This document shows positions 1 to 5,132 of a DNA stretch of 6,651 nt, piece after piece (positions within the stretch are counted from its first letter, which is position 1; every line of letters starts with the position of its first letter). The notes beneath the pieces were generated by a model. It was given only the letters and a program-made list of their open reading frames with translations, did not search any database and had not been told where the DNA came from. Source of the DNA: Bacillota bacterium (GTDB lineage Bacteria > Bacillota > Clostridia > Peptostreptococcales > Anaerovoracaceae); contig JAHZHL010000027.1 of assembly GCA_019420305.1 (NCBI GenBank), positions 310 through 6,960 of the forward strand, in the 5' to 3' direction. The position numbers were made by a program, and so were the translations under genes.

Positions 1-3000
1 AGCCCTCCTGCTCCAGAGCCTCGATGATATCCGGAACGGAGCTCTCGCCCATGGTGCCGCAGTTGGCGCCGTAGCCCACGGAGCCGTTGTTCTGTGTGCA
101 GAAAATATTGTACGCCCGCAGCAGATAGGTCTCCGCATCCTCGCGGTAATCCACCAGTTCAGGATAATTTTCCGCGATCTTATACATGGAGAAGTATGTG
201 TTGTAAATATGGGGATAAGCGTAACCGCGTCCGTCCGGACTGGTATTAGGGGCTTCCATCAGAAAGTTGTGGACACGGTAATCTTTCTGATGCTCACGCA
301 TCAGCTCGTTCCAGATCGCTACATCCAGATAAGCATCCAGCGCCTCTACCTGGTCCTTATTCGGCGAAATCGCGTTCATTTCCGCCAGGAACTGGGCGTG
401 GGTCGCTCCCCAGTCGTCGCCCCAGCCCCAGTAGTTCATCTGGAAATAGCCGTCGCCGTCCTCCCCGAAGGTTTCAATCCGGTTGCCCTTGATATTCAGC
501 CAGTATTCGTCAAACACCTTATCTCCCACCTTGCCGGGCCGGTCAAGCTGGGTCTTCTCCACCATGAACTCCGCGTGATCGTTGAGCATGTTGTCCACGG
601 TATCCATCATATAGAACTGGCTTACCGCCTGCTTGGTCCCGCCGGCCTGCTCGTAGTTCACGATCAGGTTGTGATGCCCGAATTCCGTGAACTTCAGCTC
701 GTAAATATGATACTGTTCCCCGTCAACTGTTTTCGTCTCCAGATATTTCGCATATGTATTCTCGTCTGTCTTGGTATGCTCCATGACGGAATACACGTTG
801 TCGCCCATATCTTCATAAACGCCTGACTCGTGAGGACATTGGATATCGATTCTGATCTTCTCTTGGGGCACCTTGGTATGCAGATAGATTTTTCCGGGCA
901 TATCTACCGAGTAGGCAAAGCCCGGCACCGCGACCATATCCACCAGGTCTTCCTCATAGAGGGTGCTTCTCATATCCTCTTCATCCATCACTGCAGTAAA
1001 GTTGAAAGCATAGGTTTTGCTCTCTCCCACCGGGATCGTTACAGAAGTGTTAGTATCCAGATAACCTCTATGGGTTTTCTTGATATTGTCGGAGTGGATA
1101 TAATAGACGAACAGTCCGCCCACATAGGATTCTTCATTGGCGCGTTCCTGATCGGCCCAGTGATCCATATACTCCAGCTTTGCGTCAGTGGAGGCTTCCG
1201 GGGTGAACAGCAGATACCGTCCTTCACCGCTAGGCCGGGTAGCATAGAGATAGGAGCTGTCCATTCCGACAAAGGAGTGGTCCACGACCCGTCTCTGATA
1301 AATCTCCTCCGCCGTGCCGGACAAATTCTCATTAAACTGGATCGGGATTCCCCAGTCGCCGACTACAATATCCGTCTCGCCGGTATTTTCCACGGTAGCG
1401 GACCAGCGTAGCTGGTCGTCCACATACTGATAGGTCTCCACTACCTTAAACCCATTGATTGCTTTATTGCCAGTAGCATTCTCATAAGTAACCACAAGCT
1501 TATCGTCTTCAATTGAGAAACTTCTTCCGTCGCCGGAGACAGTGGTGAAGTATTCCTGATAAGTCTCTTCCCCTTCTTTCTTCACACTGAGGATCAGTTC
1601 GCCTACGCCATGGCCGATTCCAGCTTGATCGGTATCGATCACATAGTTTGTACGATATTCATCACCTACCAGATAGAGCGCCCGGATCTGACCGCGCGTT
1701 CCGATTTCAACCTCAAAGTACTGATTAGCCATATAATAGCCGCCGTCATTCAGTTCTTCGATCAGGATATCTCCCTCACCCAGTTCATAATAACGGGACT
1801 CTTCCGATTTATAAACCTTGATGTAAGCGATCTGCACGCCGGAATCCCAGTCCCCGCTGCACTCCACTCTGATTGACGGTTCCTCTTCTTTTACCTTTGC
1901 GGTGCCTTTCAGTACCGCAGTACCCATGTGATCTACACGGCCAGTCGCGACGGTTTTACCACTCACCTGCACTTTGGCGTCGTATCCGTTGTTGAACGGA
2001 GCCATAAATCCGACTTCCACGTCGTAATAGCCCGCCGGTACCTCAAAGTCATAGCGGATGATCCCTTTTCCATAGGGATCATATTTGTCTCCATAGCGCA
2101 CCGAAACATCGTACTGGCCAACATTCGTCTGATTGCTCCAATCCGCGTAGCCCCGGTTAGTAATGTCTGAAGTATTGTTGGAGGTCTGGCAGTAGGTCTT
2201 ACACTGGCCCTGGGGGCCATCGGGCTGTGGCTTATCATGCTCGCCGCCATCCAGGCTCTGCAGGCCCCAGCTGTAACCGGTCGTCGCGTCCTCGCCATAC
2301 AGTTGGTCGGTCTTGCTGTTTAAAAGGCCCAGCTTCTCGCCCTCTGGAACTGTAGACGTGTCATAGTCTCCCGCGTCTACAAAGTACAGCAGGTCGTCCA
2401 CATTCGCATCGTCCACAACCGTTTCGTCAAAAGCATAGGGCGCTTCGCCTTTGTACACTTTGATATAAGCGATTTGTATGCCGGAGGACCAATCCCCCAT
2501 GCACTTCACTTCCATCGCGGTCTGCCCTTCGCGCACATTTGCGGTACCCTTCAACACGGCCGTGCTTCTGAAATTCACATGCCCGGTCGCGATGCTCTTT
2601 CCGTTCACCTCGATTTCCGCGTCGTATCCTGCTACGAACGGCGCCATAAATCCGACTTCCACGGCGTAATAGCCTGCCGGGACCTCAAAGTCATAGCGAA
2701 TAATCCCTTTTCCATAGGGATCAAATTGGGTCCCATAGCGCAGGGAGACGACATCCGCAGTGATATCGCTCAGTCCATTTTCCCAATCCGCATAGCCTCG
2801 GTTAAGATCTACTCCGTTGTCGGAGTGCTGGCAGAGCGTATTGCACTGACCCTGGGGGCCAATACCTTGCAGGACATCATGTTTACCGCCGTCTAGGCTC
2901 TGCAAACCCCAGCTATAACCAGTTGTTGCGTCCTCGCCGTACAACTGGTCGGTCCTGCTGTTCAAAAGGCCCAGCTTCTCGCCCTCTGGAACCGTAGACG

Positions 3001-3184
3001 TATTATAGTCGCCCGCGTCTACAAAGTACAGCAGGTCGTTTACTTCTGCATTCTCTACAAGTTCATAGGAGTCAGCGGCTTTCGCAACGAAAGTAGACCA
3101 CTCCATTGGCAACATTCCAGCCAACAGCGCAAAAGCCAGTACCAGTGACAGTACCTTTCGCAGTTTTATCGCTTTTTTCCGCAT
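1..3184 (-). CDS. Secreted multidomain protein: signal peptide, two malectin-like modules, DUF5695-like C-terminal region (partial, C-terminus off the left edge)
   Basis: At least 1061 residues with no stop before the window edge. Residues 1-36 are a Gram-positive signal peptide: basic start MRKKAIKLRK, a hydrophobic core at about 11-25, and a likely cut after AKA at 36. Residues about 41-245 and 255-459 are two copies of one module (LLYFVDAGD, DQLYGEDATTGYSWG, GYADW, IIRYDFEVPAGYY, GFMAPF, QIAYIKVYK). The pattern fits malectin-like galactose-binding beta-sandwich modules. From about 464 onward (NQYFEVEIGTRGQIRALYL, then NYWGWGDDWG at 917-926) the sequence resembles DUF5695 proteins of Firmicutes, as I remember that family. 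No reaction can be read from it. Many aromatic and acidic residues and an apparently helical C-terminal part would suit a glycan-active enzyme, which is inference. The start is fixed by AGGAAG eight bases upstream, the signal peptide, and the lack of another in-frame start. It lies 38 bases after the GH29 gene, so the two are probably co-transcribed. Extracellular or wall-associated; any anchor would be in the missing part. Confidence 0.85.
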   Translation of the reverse strand, partial: MRKKAIKLRKVLSLVLAFALLAGMLPMEWSTFVAKAADSYELVENAEVNDLLYFVDAGDYNTSTVPEGEKLGLLNSRTDQLYGEDATTGYSWGLQSLDGGKHDVLQGIGPQGQCNTLCQHSDNGVDLNRGYADWENGLSDITADVVSLRYGTQFDPYGKGIIRYDFEVPAGYYAVEVGFMAPFVAGYDAEIEVNGKSIATGHVNFRSTAVLKGTANVREGQTAMEVKCMGDWSSGIQIAYIKVYKGEAPYAFDETVVDDANVDDLLYFVDAGDYDTSTVPEGEKLGLLNSKTDQLYGEDATTGYSWGLQSLDGGEHDKPQPDGPQGQCKTYCQTSNNTSDITNRGYADWSNQTNVGQYDVSVRYGDKYDPYGKGIIRYDFEVPAGYYDVEVGFMAPFNNGYDAKVQVSGKTVATGRVDHMGTAVLKGTAKVKEEEPSIRVECSGDWDSGVQIAYIKVYKSEESRYYELGEGDILIEELNDGGYYMANQYFEVEIGTRGQIRALYLVGDEYRTNYVIDTDQAGIGHGVGELILSVKKEGEETYQEYFTTVSGDGRSFSIEDDKLVVTYENATGNKAINGFKVVETYQYVDDQLRWSATVENTGETDIVVGDWGIPIQFNENLSGTAEEIYQRRVVDHSFVGMDSSYLYATRPSGEGRYLLFTPEASTDAKLEYMDHWADQERANEESYVGGLFVYYIHSDNIKKTHRGYLDTNTSVTIPVGESKTYAFNFTAVMDEEDMRSTLYEEDLVDMVAVPGFAYSVDMPGKIYLHTKVPQEKIRIDIQCPHESGVYEDMGDNVYSVMEHTKTDENTYAKYLETKTVDGEQYHIYELKFTEFGHHNLIVNYEQAGGTKQAVSQFYMMDTVDNMLNDHAEFMVEKTQLDRPGKVGDKVFDEYWLNIKGNRIETFGEDGDGYFQMNYWGWGDDWGATHAQFLAEMNAISPNKDQVEALDAYLDVAIWNELMREHQKDYRVHNFLMEAPNTSPDGRGYAYPHIYNTYFSMYKIAENYPELVDYREDAETYLLRAYNIFCTQNNGSVGYGANCGTMGESSVPDIIEALEQEG
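1808..2422 (-). repeat. Malectin-like module, copy 2 (residues about 255-459)
   Basis: Second copy of the module, joined to the first by a short linker (GEAPYAFDE). The first 50 or so residues after LLYFVDAGD are almost identical to copy 1, for example TTGYSWGLQSLDGG in both. The middle differs: TNRGYADWSNQTNVGQ here against LNRGYADWENGLSDI. Both copies keep two cysteines in a GQCxTxC pattern. By eye well over two thirds of residues match, which suggests a fairly recent duplication or later gene conversion. Confidence 0.8.
2450..3064 (-). repeat. Malectin-like module, copy 1 (residues about 41-245)
   Basis: First of two tandem copies in the secreted protein. It starts just after the signal peptide with LLYFVDAGDYNTSTVPEGEK and ends at GIQIAYIKVYK. 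The copies are spaced exactly 642 bases (214 residues) apart at three anchors I checked (2981 against 2339, 2703 against 2061, 2469 against 1827). A one-residue gap and a compensating one lie in the middle. A likely role is binding a sugar or polysaccharide, by analogy with malectin-like modules on other glycan enzymes. The ligand cannot be read from the sequence. Confidence 0.8.
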
Positions 3185-3192
3185 TTTCTCGT

Positions 3193-3198
3193 CTTCCT
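3193..3198 (-). promoter_or_regulatory. Ribosome binding site of the secreted protein
   Basis: AGGAAG on the minus strand, eight bases before the ATG at 3184, within the purine-rich run AAAGGAAGACGAGAAA. It lies in the 38-base gap after the GH29 stop and supports this start. No terminator or promoter is visible in the gap. Confidence 0.7.
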
Positions 3199-3222
3199 TT
3201 CTTGTTCCAACGTCATCCCCTA

Positions 3223-4695
3223 TCAGTCTACGCTGATTCTAAACGCCACCGGGTCTTCACTCTTGAATCTGCATTTGATATGAAGCGCTTCCTCATCCCG
3301 GCTCCATTCCAGCGTTTCCCCTGTTTTCAGCAGTTCCACTTTTTTGATGATCCCATGGAAATTAGCCTGCTTGGAAGCATCCTTTTCTCCCAGAGAAACG
3401 ATATCATATACCCCATTGTCACTGCATTTTAAAGCAATAGCGTATACGCAGCTGCCCGCCGTCGTGAAGCGGAAATCATTTGTGGTGAAGTTCTTCTTGA
3501 TTCCATCAGAAAACTGTCCGTCCTCGACCTTTGTCGGTCCTTCTCCGTATTTTCTCCAGGCTTTCGTATCGTAGATAGCCTCGCCGTTATCTTTCAGCCA
3601 TTCTCCGATATGAAGCAGGATTCTCCTGTCCTCTTCTGTAATGGTTCCATCGGCTTTGGGCCCGATATTCAGCAGCAGGCAACCGTTTTTACTGACGATA
3701 TCCACCAGATCGCAGAGAATTTCCGGCGCGGGACGGAACTGATTATTTTCAGTATAGCACCAGGAATTCAACGCCACCGCAGTATCAGTCTGCCAAAAAT
3801 AGTGTTTAATCTCTGCAAATTGTCCCCGTTCTACATCCGGCACGGCCGTACCGAATAAAAACGAATCATGTTTATAGTTGATGGCGACTCCTACGTCCCA
3901 TTCCGCAGCCCGGTTATAGTAATAGGCCGCTACCTTTTTCAGCCATGGCTTGCAGGCGCTGTGCTGGATCCACCAATCAAACCACAGAATTTTCGGACAA
4001 TACTTATCGATCAGTTCGCAGGTACGTACCAGCCAATCCTGCATAAACTCCTCCGACGGTTCCGGCTTGCAATAAATATCCTGTGGATCGCCTCCCGGCA
4101 TTGCGGGCCAGTAAAAATCGCCCCGTTCCATAGGATCCTTGACATCGCTGTCAAACTCCTTCCCCTTTCCCATAAAAAACCAATGCTCAACCCGGTGACT
4201 GGATGCACCCAGTGCCATTCCTCGCTTCTGACAGCTTGCGCTGATCTCTCCCAGCACATCCCGCTTCGGTCCCATCTCATAGGCATTCCAGTGAGATATT
4301 TCACTTTGATACATCTGGAATCCATCATGAAATTCCGCAACCGGAACCACATACCTGGCTCCCGCTTTCTGGAACAGATCCGCCCATTGCTCCGGATCAA
4401 AGCGCTCTCCCCGAAACATGGGGATAAAATCCTTATACCCAAAATCCTTATGCGGCCCATAGGTCTTGATATGATGTTCGTATTCAGGAGAATCCTGAAT
4501 ATACATATTTCTTGGATACCATTCGTTTCCAAACGCAGGAACGCTGAAGATCCCCCAGTGGACAAAAATCCCGAATTTTGCGTTTCGGTACCATTCTGGA
4601 ACCTGATAGGTAGACAATGACTCCCATGTGTCCCGATAAGGCCCCCGGGCAATCACCTCATCGATCGTTTTTAGATACGGTTGCAAATCGTACAT
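3223..4695 (-). CDS. GH29 alpha-L-fucosidase family enzyme, cytoplasmic
   Basis: A complete 490-residue protein, near the usual length of bacterial GH29 enzymes, predicted to release terminal alpha-L-fucose. Family marks in order: WYRNAKFGIFVHWGIFSVPA (residues 35-54), NEWYPRNMY (57-65), EFHDGFQMYQSE (121-132), MGPKRDVLGE (141-150), KILWFDWW (235-242) and DIVSKNGCLLLNIGPKADG (332-350). Matched to the Thermotoga maritima enzyme from memory, H46, E58, W59, H123 and W238 fall on sugar-binding positions, and D240 (bases 3976-3978) is the expected nucleophile. The acid/base is less certain; E289 in VERGQ is a candidate. Two positions differ from the classical site: F122 where the KHHDGF motif has its first histidine, and K275 in INYK where NDR is usual. 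Residues from about 380 probably form the C-terminal beta domain. There is no signal peptide. The start follows GGGAGG by six bases. A different alpha-linked sugar substrate remains possible. Confidence 0.9.
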   Translation of the reverse strand: MYDLQPYLKTIDEVIARGPYRDTWESLSTYQVPEWYRNAKFGIFVHWGIFSVPAFGNEWYPRNMYIQDSPEYEHHIKTYGPHKDFGYKDFIPMFRGERFDPEQWADLFQKAGARYVVPVAEFHDGFQMYQSEISHWNAYEMGPKRDVLGEISASCQKRGMALGASSHRVEHWFFMGKGKEFDSDVKDPMERGDFYWPAMPGGDPQDIYCKPEPSEEFMQDWLVRTCELIDKYCPKILWFDWWIQHSACKPWLKKVAAYYYNRAAEWDVGVAINYKHDSFLFGTAVPDVERGQFAEIKHYFWQTDTAVALNSWCYTENNQFRPAPEILCDLVDIVSKNGCLLLNIGPKADGTITEEDRRILLHIGEWLKDNGEAIYDTKAWRKYGEGPTKVEDGQFSDGIKKNFTTNDFRFTTAGSCVYAIALKCSDNGVYDIVSLGEKDASKQANFHGIIKKVELLKTGETLEWSRDEEALHIKCRFKSEDPVAFRISVD

Positions 4696-4701
4696 AAAAT
4701 T

Positions 4702-4707
4702 CCTCCC
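4702..4707 (-). promoter_or_regulatory. Ribosome binding site of the GH29 gene
   Basis: GGGAGG on the minus strand, six bases before the ATG at 4695. The frame stays open upstream to a stop at 4834-4836 but holds no other ATG, so this site fixes the start. Confidence 0.8.
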
Positions 4708-4815
4708 ATAAAAATATAAGTTTATTTTCTCTATTGATTCTGACAGGATGAATGACCGTGACCGTCCGCTTAGCTTTCCCCAATCAGCTCCGCCTGTCTG
4801 TCCTCCTTTAATAAA

Positions 4816-4830
4816 AAGCGGAAACCGCTT
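4816..4830 (-). terminator. Perfect short hairpin followed by a T-rich run; possible intrinsic terminator
   Basis: Read on the minus strand, AAGCGG-TTT-CCGCTT forms a perfect six-base-pair stem with a three-base loop, followed by TTTATT. A second small inverted repeat, GCGG-ATGT-CCGC (4837-4848), lies just before it. The stem is short for a strong terminator, so this may only weaken read-through from the GH36 side, or be an operator-like palindrome. It lies 120 bases before the GH29 start. Confidence 0.4.
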
Positions 4831-4878
4831 ATATCAGCGGACATCCGCGCCGTTTGGCTACCTTTTGCCACAAAGTTT

Positions 4879-5025
4879 TCAACAATTACGAATGGTAGTC
4901 TCTTTCACAACCTCTTTCTCCGCAGTAATGCAGCGAATAATTTCTTCTGTAACGGGGACCAGGCGGTAGCGTTTTCCGTCCGCCTGCGCCTCTAAATAAG
5001 AAGCCGTTACGACAGCTCTTTTCAT
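4879..5025 (-). pseudogene. 48-residue reading frame resembling the N-terminus of a GH31 glycosidase; probable gene remnant
   Basis: The frame begins MKRAVVTASYLEAQADGKRY and continues through RLVPVTEEIIRCITAEKEVV before a TGA at 4879. The stretch LVPVTEEIIRCITAEKEVVK resembles, from memory, the opening beta-sandwich of GH31 alpha-glucosidases and alpha-xylosidases, where a strand of this kind ends in IIRV and is followed by a short charged stretch. A GH31 enzyme normally has more than 600 residues, and no catalytic domain is present, so the body appears to be missing. The ribosome site GGGAGG (5031-5036), five bases before the ATG, is intact, which argues that translation of a real gene once began here. 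It lies 107 bases after the GH36 stop, on the same strand. The frame also extends upstream to an ATG at 5181 inside the GH36 gene, but that start lacks support. An alternative is a small unrelated protein of unknown role. Confidence 0.45.
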
Positions 5026-5030
5026 TGCAT

Positions 5031-5036
5031 CCTCCC
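5031..5036 (-). promoter_or_regulatory. Ribosome binding site of the 48-residue frame
   Basis: GGGAGG within AAGAGGGAGG on the minus strand, five bases before the ATG at 5025. It is as good as the site of the GH29 gene and decides the start at 5025 over the upstream ATG at 5181. Confidence 0.65.
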
Positions 5037-5132
5037 TCTTCCTCATGAAAAAGCCTCTTATACGATCACACGGCCGCCATAGAACTCGCAAGCCCGTTAC
5101 AGACCTGAACCGTTCCGCTGTGGCCTCTGTAT

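Larger units (their letters stand above)
4696..5132. other. 437-base interval between the GH36 and GH29 genes
   Basis: Apart from the 48-residue frame, its ribosome site and the hairpin cluster, nothing convincing is present. A second minus-strand frame is open from 4904 to 4770 in a different register, without an in-frame start that has a ribosome site. The gap is long for this otherwise compact gene cluster and may be a deletion scar. No clear -35/-10 promoter pair stood out ahead of the GH29 gene. Confidence 0.6.

Noticed and set aside
209..1411. Two plus-strand open frames of about 200 residues each (209-826 and 830-1411)
   Set aside because: They are the exact antisense register of the large secreted protein, lack ribosome sites and look like no known protein.
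3868..4620. A 250-residue plus-strand open frame
   Set aside because: It lies opposite the GH29 gene, whose family motifs are clear. No domain or ribosome site supports it.
4011..4652. A 213-residue minus-strand frame
   Set aside because: It is an out-of-register reading of the GH29 gene, with composition typical of a shifted frame.
4708..4745. A -10-like TATATT just before the GH29 gene
   Set aside because: No recognisable -35 element lies about 17 bases upstream, and the position is too close to the start codon and overlaps the ribosome-site region.
4802..4809. Strong Shine-Dalgarno-like AAAGGAGG on the minus strand
   Set aside because: No ATG or GTG lies within a usable distance. The nearest start-like codon, a TTG about 18 bases on, is too far. 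It may be a relic or chance.
5026..5132. Possible terminator directly after the GH36 gene, near a short T-run
   Set aside because: I could find no stable stem immediately before the T-run, only weak GGCC-type matches.
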